11,992 nt of DNA from an uncultured Janibacter sp. GTDB taxonomy: Bacteria > Actinomycetota > Actinomycetes > Actinomycetales > Dermatophilaceae. How positions within the stretch are numbered: position 1 is the first letter of the stretch; every line of letters starts with the position of its first letter. The stretch spans positions 1 through 11,992 of the forward strand of contig CAMICF010000079.1 in assembly GCA_946222495.1 (NCBI GenBank). The letters are read 5' to 3'. Below the pieces are notes generated by a model, which saw only the letters and a program-made list of their open reading frames with translations, made no database searches and had not been told where the DNA came from. Shown piece after piece: positions 1-7,242 of the stretch. A program made the position numbers and the translations under genes.

Positions 1-2324
1 TCCTGGAGCACCTCGCCGCGCTGGCCCAGTTCCGGGACATCGACCACTTCGAGGCCGAGGTCCTGCCCAACAACCGCAAGATGCTCTCGGTCTTCACCGA
101 GGCCGGCTACCAGGTCTCGCGGACCCTCGAGGACGGGATCGTCTCGCTGCACTTCGCGATCGAGCCGACGGCGCAGTCGCTGTCGGTGCGCTTCGCCCGC
201 GAGCACCGTGCCGAGTCCCAGAGCGTGCGAGCCATGCTCCACCCGACCTCGGTCGCCGTCATCGGCGCCAGCCGCAGCGAGCGGGGCATCGGCTACCAGG
301 TCCTCAAGCAGGTCGTCGACGGCGACTTCGCCGGCACCGTGCACGCGGTCCACCCGAGCGCCGAGAGCGTCCTCGGGGTCGACGCGGTGCCCTCGATCGG
401 GGACATCGACGGGGGAGCGGAGCTGGCGATCATCGCGGTGCCGGCGCAGCGCGTGCTCGGTGTCGTCGGCGAGTGCGCCCTGGCGGGCGTGAAGACCCTG
501 CTCGTCATCTCCTCGGGCTTCGCCGAGGTGGACGAGGCCGGGGCGATCCTCCAGCAGCAGGTCCTGCGGCTGGCCCGGTCGCACGGCATGCGCGTCGTCG
601 GGCCCAACTCCTTCGGCCTCATCAACAACGACCCGGAGGTCCGGCTCAACGCGACGCTCACCCCGAGCATCCCGCGCTCGGGTCACCTCGGGCTCTTCTC
701 CCAGAGCGGCGCGCTGGCCATCGCCAACCTCGACTCCGCGGCCCGCCGCAACCTCGGCATCTCGGTCTTCGCCTCGGCAGGCAACCGCGTCGACGTCTCC
801 GGCAACGACCTCATGCAGTACTGGGTCGAGGACGAGCGCACCCACGCCGTCGGGCTCTACCTCGAGTCGATGGGTAACCCGCGCAAGTTCTCCCGGATCG
901 CGCGCCACCTGGCCTCGAACAAGCCGGTCATCGTCGTCAAGCCCGCCTCGGCGAGCTACGGCGTCCCGCCGGGGCACAAGGTCCGCAGGCCCAAGGTCAA
1001 GCCGCACGCCTTCACCGCGATGCTCGAGCAGGCCGGGGTCATCCACTGCGAAAACGTCCACCAGATGTTCGACGCCGCCCAGCTGCTCGTGCACCAGCCC
1101 CTGCCGGCGGGGCGGCGCGTGGCCATTGTCGGCAACTCGAGCCAGCTGGCCGCGCTGTGCGCGGACAATGCCAACGAGCGCGGCCTCGATGTCGTCCACG
1201 GCCCGGTCGCGGTCCCCACCGAGGCCAGCGCGGAGGAGTTCGAGCGGGCGGTGGACGCCGCCTTCGCCGACGCGGACGTCGACTCCGTCGTCGTCTGCTT
1301 CATCCCTCCGCTCGGGGCGCTCGACCGGGAGGTCGTCGAGGCCCTCCGGTATGCCGCGTCCCGGTCGGAGAAGCCTTGTGTCGCAACCCTGCTCGGCCTG
1401 CGAGGTGTCGACGACGGCGGGGACGGCGCCTTCCTCCACGAGACCGGTGACGTCGCCGACGACCGGCCGCGCCAGGCCGTCCCGCTCTACGCGATGCCGG
1501 AGGAGGCCATCCGCGCGCTCGCGGCCGCCACCGACTACGCCCAGTGGCGTGACAAGGACAAGGGCGAGAACGTCGTCCGGGAGGGCATCGACCGCTGGGC
1601 GGTCCGCTCGCTCCTCGACCGGGTCCTCGAGGAGGACCCCGAGGGTCGGGCCCTGACGCAGGACGAGGTCCGCGAGCTGCTCCACGCCTACGGCATCGAC
1701 GTGTGGCCCCGCTACGAGGTGGCCTCTGCCGACGAGGCGGTCGAGGCGGCGGAGAGGGCCGGCTACCCGGTCGTCGTGAAGTCGCTCTCGCCGCTCGTGC
1801 GCGGTCAGGCGGTGCTCGAGGGCATCCGGGTCGACCTCCACGACGAGGCCGCCGTCCGAGCAGCCTTCGAGGCGATGGACCAGCGCCTCGCGCCGCTGGA
1901 CGCCAACTACTTCGTCGTCCAGAGGATGGCCGCCCACGGCGTCTCCACCGTGCTCGCCACGACCGAGGACCCGCTCTTCGGGCCGGTCGTCTCCTTCAGC
2001 ATCGCAGGGGAGCCGACGACGATGCTCGACGACATCGCCTACCGGATCCCGCCCCTGACCGACGTCGACGTCCGCGAGCTCGTCCAGGAGATCAAGGCCG
2101 CGCCGCTGCTCAACGGGTACCGCGGCGCGCCCCCGGTGGACCGGGCCGCCCTCGAGGACATCCTCGGCCGCCTCTCGCTGATGTCCGACGACTTCCTCGA
2201 GCTCTCCTCCGTGGAGCTCAACCCGGTGGTCGCCCACGCCAGCGGTGCGACCGTGCTCGGAGCCGACGTCATGATCTCTCCGGGACAGCGTCGGACGGAC
2301 CCGGGCGCTCGAAGCCTCACCTGA
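1..2324 (+). CDS. Pat-like GNAT / acyl-CoA synthetase (ADP-forming) fusion protein, 5'-truncated
   Basis: The reading frame is open from the window edge (first full codon at 3), so the true start lies upstream. ATG 81 is internal: the codons before it already read like the end of a GNAT acetyltransferase fold, with EVLPNNRKML at about nt 54-86. Then come a CoA-binding Rossmann domain with GASRSERGIG (about nt 264-293), a succinyl-CoA-ligase-like domain with GPNSFGLIN (600-626) and SQSGALA (699-719), and an ATP-grasp domain from about nt 1635 to 2290, ending near VELNPVV. This order (GNAT first) matches Streptomyces PatA-type protein acetyltransferases, which acetylate lysines, for example in acyl-CoA synthetases; the synthetase part is thought to be regulatory. 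Consistent with that, the usual phosphohistidine segment SSHTG is replaced by a PPGHK segment (His at nt 975), and the ATP-grasp HKxxxGGV-like motif reads RGQAVLEGI (1800-1826). An active ADP-forming acyl-CoA synthetase seems less likely. Cytoplasmic. Confidence 0.88.
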   Translation, partial: LEHLAALAQFRDIDHFEAEVLPNNRKMLSVFTEAGYQVSRTLEDGIVSLHFAIEPTAQSLSVRFAREHRAESQSVRAMLHPTSVAVIGASRSERGIGYQVLKQVVDGDFAGTVHAVHPSAESVLGVDAVPSIGDIDGGAELAIIAVPAQRVLGVVGECALAGVKTLLVISSGFAEVDEAGAILQQQVLRLARSHGMRVVGPNSFGLINNDPEVRLNATLTPSIPRSGHLGLFSQSGALAIANLDSAARRNLGISVFASAGNRVDVSGNDLMQYWVEDERTHAVGLYLESMGNPRKFSRIARHLASNKPVIVVKPASASYGVPPGHKVRRPKVKPHAFTAMLEQAGVIHCENVHQMFDAAQLLVHQPLPAGRRVAIVGNSSQLAALCADNANERGLDVVHGPVAVPTEASAEEFERAVDAAFADADVDSVVVCFIPPLGALDREVVEALRYAASRSEKPCVATLLGLRGVDDGGDGAFLHETGDVADDRPRQAVPLYAMPEEAIRALAAATDYAQWRDKDKGENVVREGIDRWAVRSLLDRVLEEDPEGRALTQDEVRELLHAYGIDVWPRYEVASADEAVEAAERAGYPVVVKSLSPLVRGQAVLEGIRVDLHDEAAVRAAFEAMDQRLAPLDANYFVVQRMAAHGVSTVLATTEDPLFGPVVSFSIAGEPTTMLDDIAYRIPPLTDVDVRELVQEIKAAPLLNGYRGAPPVDRAALEDILGRLSLMSDDFLELSSVELNPVVAHASGATVLGADVMISPGQRRTDPGARSLT

Positions 2325-2332
2325 GGCTGGGG

Positions 2333-2338
2333 CACAAT
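2333..2338 (+). promoter_or_regulatory. Candidate -10 element (CACAAT) for a leaderless DUF5998 transcript
   Basis: CACAAT lies 9 nt downstream of the previous stop codon and seven nucleotides before ATG 2346, the distance expected if transcription starts on the A of that ATG. It is the end of TGGGGCACAAT (2328-2338), which recurs exactly at 8134-8144. No good -35 hexamer is visible at 17-18 nt spacing. Leaderless transcripts are common in actinobacteria. The assignment is inferred. Confidence 0.4.
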
Positions 2339-2345
2339 GGCGGGC

Positions 2346-2942
2346 ATGTCCGTTCCTGCCGACCTCACGGCGATCACCCTGCCTGACGACCTCACCGCCG
2401 CCATCGAGCGTGCGGGCTACTACCCGGCGCTCGTCGTCGACATCGTCAAGGCCGCCGTCGGGACCGAGCAGATCTTCAGCCACCTCGTGCACCAGGAGAC
2501 GACCTTCGACCAGGACGCGGTCCGGCGGCACATCACCGTCTTCGCGCGCACCGGCACCCGCCTCGTCATCGCCCACGCCGACGACTTCGTCGACCCGGCG
2601 GCCACCGCACGGGAGGTGGCCGCGGCGACCACCGAGTGCATCCCGCTGTCCGCCGTCCGCGGCGTCATGCTCAGCCACGTCGCCGACGACCCGTCCAACT
2701 ACGTCCCCGGGAGCCTCGGGCGCGAGATGACCCTCACCATCGGGTGGGGCGCCGTCAGCCGGGTCGACCTGCTGCCGGGCCAGTGCTCGGACCCCAACTG
2801 CGAAGCAGGCGACCACGGCTACGAGGGCACCATCGCCGCCGACGACATCGGTCTGCGCATCAGCGCCGAGGCCGAGGGGCGTGCGGCCCTCGACGGGGCG
2901 ATCGAGTTCGCCCGGGACCTGTCCTCCAGCATCGGTCGCTGA
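2346..2942 (+). CDS. DUF5998 family protein
   Basis: A 198-residue soluble protein of the actinobacterial DUF5998 family, function unknown. The N-terminal part reads LPDDLTAAIERAGYYP (residues 12-27) followed by HLVHQETTFD (46-55), and the C-terminal half carries a CSDPNC..DHG segment with C147, C152 and H157 that could bind a metal. There is no signal peptide or membrane segment. I chose ATG 2346 because homologues as I remember them begin MS., and because a CACAAT element sits at the right distance for a leaderless mRNA. ATG 2337 is the alternative and adds three residues (MAG), with a weak GAGG at 2323-2326. The gene sits 5 nt before the phosphodiesterase gene and is probably cotranscribed with it and tdk. 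Family assignment is confident; no biochemical role can be read from the sequence. Confidence 0.85.
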   Translation: MSVPADLTAITLPDDLTAAIERAGYYPALVVDIVKAAVGTEQIFSHLVHQETTFDQDAVRRHITVFARTGTRLVIAHADDFVDPAATAREVAAATTECIPLSAVRGVMLSHVADDPSNYVPGSLGREMTLTIGWGAVSRVDLLPGQCSDPNCEAGDHGYEGTIAADDIGLRISAEAEGRAALDGAIEFARDLSSSIGR

Positions 2943-2947
2943 CCCGC

Positions 2948-4111
2948 ATGGCGCACCACCACGCGATGTCACCGGCTCCGCTCCTGCCGGCCACGCCCCG
3001 CCTTGACCGGGTGCTCCCGACGGTCGCCACGAGCCTCGGCGTTCCCGGCCTGGCGAAGGGCGGGGACCGGCACCTCCCGCCGGCCCGCCGATCCGTCGTC
3101 GTCCTCGTCGACGGTCTCGGCGCCGAGCTGCTCGCCCGGAGGGGCGGGCACGCCCCCTTCCTCCGGCGGCTGCTGCAGGACCCGCAGAGCTCGACCCGCA
3201 TCGACTGCGGGTTCCCGTCGACGACGGCGACGTCGATGGGCTCCTTCGGGACCGGCTCCCTCGCGGGCGTCCACGGGCTCGTCGGCTACGAGGCCTACGA
3301 CCCGGGGACCGACTCGGTCTTCAACGAGCTGTCCTGGGAGGACGGCCCGGCGCCGCGCCGCTGGCAGCCGCACCCGACGGTCTTCGAGGCGGCCGAGGAC
3401 GCCGGCGTGACCGTGACCCGGGTCGGTCCGGGCTTCTTCGACGGCTCCGGCCTGACCGAGGCGGCGCTGCGGGGTGGCGGCTTCGTCGCGGCGAAGTCCC
3501 TGGCCGCTCGCGTCGACGCGACGGTGACCGCCCTTCGCGCACAACCACGCTCGCTCGTGTACCTCTACTGGGGCGACATCGACAAGATCGGCCACGTCCA
3601 CGGCAGCGACTCCTGGCAGTGGGGCGAGGAGCTCGAAGAGGTGGACGCGCAGCTGGCCCGCCTCGCGACGCTCATGCCGCCGGACACGTCGATGCACATC
3701 ACCGCCGACCACGGGATGGTCGACGTCCCCCTGGACGCCCGCCCCGACATCGCGACGGAGCCGGACCTCGACGCGGGGGTGCGGCACGTGTCGGGGGAGC
3801 CGCGGTGCCTCCAGCTGCACGTGCAGCCGGGCGCCCTCGAGGACGTGCTCGCGGCGTGGCGGACCCGTCTCGGTGACGACGCGCACGTGCTGACCGGCGA
3901 GGAGGCGATCTCCGCCGGATGGTTCGGCCCGGTCGACGACGTGGTGCGACCCCGGATCGGGGACGTTATCGCCGCGATGACCGGTCCGGTCGCTGTCGTC
4001 GACTCCCGCCGTCACCGCCCGGAGCTCCGGGCGCTCCTCGGGGTGCACGGGTCCATCACCGCCGACGAGGTCGTCATCCCGTGGATGACGCTCGCCGCCC
4101 GGGACGCCTGA
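2948..4111 (+). CDS. Alkaline-phosphatase-superfamily nucleotide pyrophosphatase/phosphodiesterase
   Basis: A 387-residue protein of the type I phosphodiesterase/nucleotide pyrophosphatase group (PF01663-like), which hydrolyses phosphate esters with two metal ions. The expected ligands are present in order: D55 in VVVLVDGLG, a nucleophile Thr in GFPSTTATS (T93 by alignment with NPP enzymes, T92 adjacent), D212 and H216 in DIDKIGH, D254/H255 in TADHGM, and H280 in RHVSGEPR. No signal peptide or membrane anchor is visible, so it is probably cytoplasmic, unlike many family members. The start is uncertain: ATG 2948 gives a short MAHHHA lead, while ATG 2966 (MSPAPLL) is in frame 18 nt later, and neither has a clear ribosome binding site. 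The open frame extends back to 2636, but that part overlaps the DUF5998 gene in another frame and is not real. Substrate unknown. The gene sits one nucleotide before tdk. Confidence 0.85.
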   Translation: MAHHHAMSPAPLLPATPRLDRVLPTVATSLGVPGLAKGGDRHLPPARRSVVVLVDGLGAELLARRGGHAPFLRRLLQDPQSSTRIDCGFPSTTATSMGSFGTGSLAGVHGLVGYEAYDPGTDSVFNELSWEDGPAPRRWQPHPTVFEAAEDAGVTVTRVGPGFFDGSGLTEAALRGGGFVAAKSLAARVDATVTALRAQPRSLVYLYWGDIDKIGHVHGSDSWQWGEELEEVDAQLARLATLMPPDTSMHITADHGMVDVPLDARPDIATEPDLDAGVRHVSGEPRCLQLHVQPGALEDVLAAWRTRLGDDAHVLTGEEAISAGWFGPVDDVVRPRIGDVIAAMTGPVAVVDSRRHRPELRALLGVHGSITADEVVIPWMTLAARDA

Positions 4112-4112
4112 G

Positions 4113-4802
4113 ATGGCCGAGCTCGCCTTCTTCGCCGGCACGATGGACTGCGGCAAGTCCACGCTGGCCCTGCAGATGGACCACAACCACCGCGCCCGCG
4201 GCCGGGTCGGCGTGATCTTCACTCGCCTCGACAGGTCGGGCGAGGCCGTGCTCTCCTCACGGCTCGGGCTCTCGACCGCTGCCGTCGAGGTCGGTGAGGA
4301 CCTCGACTTCTGGGAGACCGTCGTCGGCCAGCTCACCGCCGGTGGACGGGTGGACTACCTCATCTGCGACGAGGCGCAGTTCTACACGCCGGAGCAGGTG
4401 GAGCAGCTCGCCCGCATCGTCGACGAGCTGGACATCGAGGTCTTCGCCTTCGGGATCACGAGCGACTTCCGCACGGAGCTCTTTCCGGGGAGCCGCCGGC
4501 TCATCGAGCTCGCGGACCGCACCCAGGTGCTCCAGGTGGCCGCACTGTGCTGGTGCGGTCGGCGGGCGACCCACAACGCCCGCGTCGTGGACGGGGTCAT
4601 GGTCGTCGAGGGGGAGCAGGTCGTCGTCGGCGACACGGCCGAGGCGTACCGGGGCGAGGTCGAGTACGAGGTCCTCTGCCGGCGGCACCACATGCGGCGG
4701 ATGAACTCACGCGCCGCCCACGCGGCCGCGCAGTCGGCCGACATCCTCCCCTTCGACCTCGATGCCTGCCCGATCCCGCCCCCGGGACCCGCACGACCTT
4801 AA
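4113..4802 (+). CDS. tdk: Thymidine kinase (type II)
   Basis: Phosphorylates thymidine (and deoxyuridine) to the monophosphate using ATP, the entry step of thymidine salvage; cytoplasmic and usually a homotetramer. The 229-residue protein has the P-loop GTMDCGKST (9-17), the ICDEAQFY segment (84-91) with E87 as likely catalytic base, the GITSDF stretch (114-119), and a zinc site formed by CWC (C146, C148) with C189 and H192 or H193 in CRRHH. The usual CxxC is CxC here, which I recall as common in actinobacterial enzymes. The C-terminal 30 residues after the zinc site form a proline- and alanine-rich tail. The start ATG lies one nucleotide after the stop of the preceding gene (TGAGATG), with no distinct Shine-Dalgarno sequence, so translation is probably coupled. 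The stop lies 18 nt from that of convergent sepH. Confidence 0.95.
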   Translation: MAELAFFAGTMDCGKSTLALQMDHNHRARGRVGVIFTRLDRSGEAVLSSRLGLSTAAVEVGEDLDFWETVVGQLTAGGRVDYLICDEAQFYTPEQVEQLARIVDELDIEVFAFGITSDFRTELFPGSRRLIELADRTQVLQVAALCWCGRRATHNARVVDGVMVVEGEQVVVGDTAEAYRGEVEYEVLCRRHHMRRMNSRAAHAAAQSADILPFDLDACPIPPPGPARP

Positions 4803-4820
4803 GGAGATGCGGAAGGGGGG

Positions 4821-6035
4821 TCAGTCCTTGCCGGTCCCGAACATCACGTCGTCCCAGCTCGGGACGCTGGCGCGTCCCTTGCGACCGCGGCCCTTGCCCT
4901 TGGACCGGCCGCGACCGGTGCTCGCGTCGTCGGCGTCCTGGTCCTCGGCAGCCGCGTCGTCGCCGTCCTCGGTCGTCGCCTCGGGCTGGACGATCGGCAG
5001 CTCGGCGGTCTGGGCCGTGTCCTCGTCCGGTGCCTCGGCGGCCGCGGGCGTGTCCTCGACGGAGTCCTCGTCGGGGGAGACGGTGTCGTCGGAGGCCGAC
5101 CCTCGCCAGGGAGAGCCGTTGCCCACGGCGTAGTCGACGGTCTCGTCCTCGTCCAGCGGTGCGGAGGCCGCCTCCAGGGACTCGTCGACGTCCTCGGGGT
5201 GCGGGCCGCCCGCGGCGGGCGGGTAGTCGTCGGCCGACTCCAGCGGCAGGGCATCCTCGGTGACCGGCGGGGCTGCGTCGGCCGCGCGGGAGCGACGGCG
5301 ACCGCTGCCGCGACGGCGGCTCTTGGCCCCGGAGTGCTCGCGCATGGAGTTGATGAGGTCGTCCGTGTTGGCACGGGTGGCGCGCTCGGCGCTCTTTTCC
5401 TCGACCTCGACGTCGAAGACGGCGGTCGGACGGTGCACGGTGGCGGGGACCGGGCCGGAGGGGGTGTCGGCCTCGGAGAGCCACTTCGCCTCGTCGTTCT
5501 TGGCGACGACGCTCATGCCGGCCAGATCGAACCACCACGTGGCGGTCCGCTCGCGGCCGCCGGCGGTGAAGACCGCGGTGACGGTCCACTGGCCCTCGGC
5601 GTCGCGGAAGGCATTCCACTCCACGGAGGAGGGGTCGACCCCGCGGCCGGTGAAGCGCGTCGTGGCCCGCTGGCCGAGGGTCTCGGGAGCGCCGGCCTGG
5701 TTCGTGCCGCGCAGGCGCACGGCCTGCGCGCGGGTGGCGACGTGCTCCCGCTCGGCGAGGACGGGGCCCTCGAAGCGTGCGATCTTGTCGAGATCCCACC
5801 CGGTGCGGGCGGCGACCTCGTCGGGCGTGGCGCCGGCACGGATCATCGCCTGCACCTCGCGCGGACGCACGTTGTTGTCGATGGCGATCTGGAGCTGGCC
5901 GAGCCGAGGACGGTCCCGTCGCGCGGCAGCGCGCAACGGATCGTCGATACGCAGGCGGTACTCCTCGCCGGCATCGTCGGTGACTACGAGGTGCTCGCCG
6001 TCGTCGTGCACCCCGATGAGTCGCAGATCGCGCAT
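4821..6035 (-). CDS. sepH: Septation protein SepH (DUF3071)
   Basis: SepH is an actinobacterial cell-division protein that binds FtsZ and stimulates its assembly and GTPase activity (shown in Streptomyces and Mycobacterium). The 404-residue product starts MRDLRLIGVHDDGEHL, and the DUF3071 domain spans about residues 1-165, including a helix-turn-helix-like part (about 55-92, ending KIARFEGPVLAERE). Then come a basic patch (KSRRRGSGRRRSR, 238-250), a long disordered acidic linker (about 255-372), a second basic stretch (GRGRSKGKGRGRKGR, 374-388) and the conserved tail SVPSWDDVMFG (390-400). I chose ATG 6035 over in-frame ATG 6041 because GAGAGGGA (6042-6049) is 6 nt from the former but abuts the latter, and homologues begin MRDLRL. 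The frame stays open far upstream, but only as an antisense shadow of hemH and the next gene. Convergent with tdk, divergent from hemH. Confidence 0.93.
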   Translation of the reverse strand: MRDLRLIGVHDDGEHLVVTDDAGEEYRLRIDDPLRAAARRDRPRLGQLQIAIDNNVRPREVQAMIRAGATPDEVAARTGWDLDKIARFEGPVLAEREHVATRAQAVRLRGTNQAGAPETLGQRATTRFTGRGVDPSSVEWNAFRDAEGQWTVTAVFTAGGRERTATWWFDLAGMSVVAKNDEAKWLSEADTPSGPVPATVHRPTAVFDVEVEEKSAERATRANTDDLINSMREHSGAKSRRRGSGRRRSRAADAAPPVTEDALPLESADDYPPAAGGPHPEDVDESLEAASAPLDEDETVDYAVGNGSPWRGSASDDTVSPDEDSVEDTPAAAEAPDEDTAQTAELPIVQPEATTEDGDDAAAEDQDADDASTGRGRSKGKGRGRKGRASVPSWDDVMFGTGKD

Positions 6036-6131
6036 CAACATTCCCTCTCGTTCAATCCGTGCTCTCGCCCGACTCTGCCACCTGCCCGGCCCGATCCGAA
6101 GCCGCACACGCCGCAGCGATATCGTGTATCC
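6036..6131. promoter_or_regulatory. Divergent sepH / hemH intergenic region
   Basis: This 96-nt gap must hold the promoters of both divergent genes unless each is read from further away. On the minus strand the clear element is the sepH ribosome binding site GAGAGGGA (6042-6049). I cannot find a convincing -10 for sepH. On the plus strand the hemH-proximal end carries TATCGT (6120-6125), inside the 8-bp palindrome CGATATCG (6118-6125). Confidence 0.5.
6120..6125 (+). promoter_or_regulatory. Candidate -10 element (TATCGT) for a leaderless hemH transcript
   Basis: TATCGT fits the actinobacterial -10 pattern TANNNT and ends six nucleotides before the hemH ATG at 6132, so transcription would start at or next to the start codon. 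The 20 nt before the ATG contain no purine-rich ribosome binding site, which supports a leaderless mRNA. No clear -35 is seen. Confidence 0.45.
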
Positions 6132-7241
6132 ATGCCGCTGCCGGATCCTGAGCACCTGCTGCACCCCTACGACGGCGTGCTTCTCCAGTCCTTCGGTGGC
6201 CCCGAGGGGCCCGACGAGGTCCTGCCCTTCCTCCGACGGGTGACCGCCGGTCGGGGCGTGCCCGACGAGCGCCTCGTCGAGGTCGGCCGGCACTACGAGC
6301 GCGTCGGCGGGGTCAGCCCGCTGCCCGCGCTCAACCGTCGCCTCGCAGCGGACCTCGCCACGGAGCTGGCCGAGCGCGGCCACCCCCTCCCGGTGGCCCT
6401 CGGCAACCGCAACTCCGCCCCCTTCGTCCCGGACGCCCTCGACGAGCTCGCGGAGTCCGGTGCCCGGCGGGTCGTCATCGTGCCGACGAGCGCCTGGCGC
6501 AGCTACTCCTCCTGCCGGCAGTACCGGGAGGGCCTGGCCGAGGCGGTCGAAGGGAGGGACGACCTCGTCCTCGACAAGGTGCGTCCCTTCGGCGAGCACC
6601 CCGGCTTCGCGGGGACCTTCGCTAGGGAGACCCTCGCCGCGGCCCGGGAGGCGGTGACCGCGGTGGGCGCCGATGCCGTGGCGCTGCTCTTCATCACCCA
6701 CTCCATCCCCGAGGCCATGGACGAGATGTCCGGACCGGGCGACGGCGAGGGCCGCGCCTACTCCGCGGACCAGGCCGAGGCAGCCGCCGCGATCCTCGCC
6801 GACGTCGACACGACGCTCGGCACGGACCTGCCCGGCGGGCTCGCCTTCTGCTCCCGGTCGGGGTCGCCGCACACCCCGTGGCTCGAGCCGGACGTCAACG
6901 ACCGCCTGCGCGAGCTCGCCGACGAGGGGATCCGGCACGTCGTGCTCGTGCCCCTCGGCTTCGTCTCCGACCACATGGAGGTCGTCCACGACCTCGACGT
7001 GGAGGCCGCCGAGACCGCGGCGGAGATCGGCCTGGGGCTCACCCGCGTCCCGACCCCGGGGACCGACCCCGCCTTCGTCGCCGGCCTCGTCGACCTCCTG
7101 CTCGAGCGGGCCGCCCAGGCGCGCGGCGAGGAGCCCGTCCGGGCCACGTGGCGCGACCTCGACTCCCACCCCGCGGTCTGTCCCCTCGGCTGCTGCCCCA
7201 ACCTCCAGGACGCCAGGCCCGCCGTGTGCGGAGAGGACTGA
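6132..7241 (+). CDS. hemH: Ferrochelatase (coproporphyrin ferrochelatase, CpfC type)
   Basis: Inserts Fe2+ into a porphyrin. In actinobacteria the substrate is coproporphyrin III in the coproporphyrin-dependent haem pathway; cytoplasmic or membrane-associated. The 369-residue protein has the N-terminal LLQSFGGPEGPDEV (17-30), GGVSPLPALNRR (59-70), the metal/porphyrin-site histidine H190 in FITHSIP and the acidic partner E283 in GFVSDHMEVVHDLD (276-289). C128 in SYSSCRQY and a cysteine-rich tail (CPLGCC at 350-355, then C366) are candidate ligands of the [2Fe-2S] cluster known from actinobacterial enzymes such as the Mycobacterium tuberculosis one. The start ATG has no ribosome binding site but a TATCGT element just upstream. 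The open frame continues upstream through the sepH region only as a shadow. The next gene starts one nucleotide after the stop. Confidence 0.94.
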   Translation: MPLPDPEHLLHPYDGVLLQSFGGPEGPDEVLPFLRRVTAGRGVPDERLVEVGRHYERVGGVSPLPALNRRLAADLATELAERGHPLPVALGNRNSAPFVPDALDELAESGARRVVIVPTSAWRSYSSCRQYREGLAEAVEGRDDLVLDKVRPFGEHPGFAGTFARETLAAAREAVTAVGADAVALLFITHSIPEAMDEMSGPGDGEGRAYSADQAEAAAAILADVDTTLGTDLPGGLAFCSRSGSPHTPWLEPDVNDRLRELADEGIRHVVLVPLGFVSDHMEVVHDLDVEAAETAAEIGLGLTRVPTPGTDPAFVAGLVDLLLERAAQARGEEPVRATWRDLDSHPAVCPLGCCPNLQDARPAVCGED

Positions 7242-7242
7242 C

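Noticed and set aside
81..83. ATG 81 as the true start of the first gene
   Set aside because: The codons from 3 to 80 continue the GNAT fold in frame, so the gene begins outside the window.
2969..4336. A long minus-strand open frame opposite the phosphodiesterase and the start of tdk
   Set aside because: It is Arg/Val/Gly-rich low-information sequence, fully antisense to two genes with clear catalytic motifs. Such frames arise from G/C-rich third positions.
4797..4820. CCTTAAGG palindrome at the tdk stop as a terminator in the tdk-sepH gap
   Set aside because: The stem would be only 4 bp with no loop, and I find no longer hairpin in the 18-nt gap.
5199..6131. Upstream in-frame extension of hemH across the sepH gene, which would give a 680-residue protein
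   Set aside because: The extension is antisense to sepH, lacks conserved motifs, and ferrochelatases normally begin just before the LLQSFGGP segment. ATG 6132 gives the expected length.
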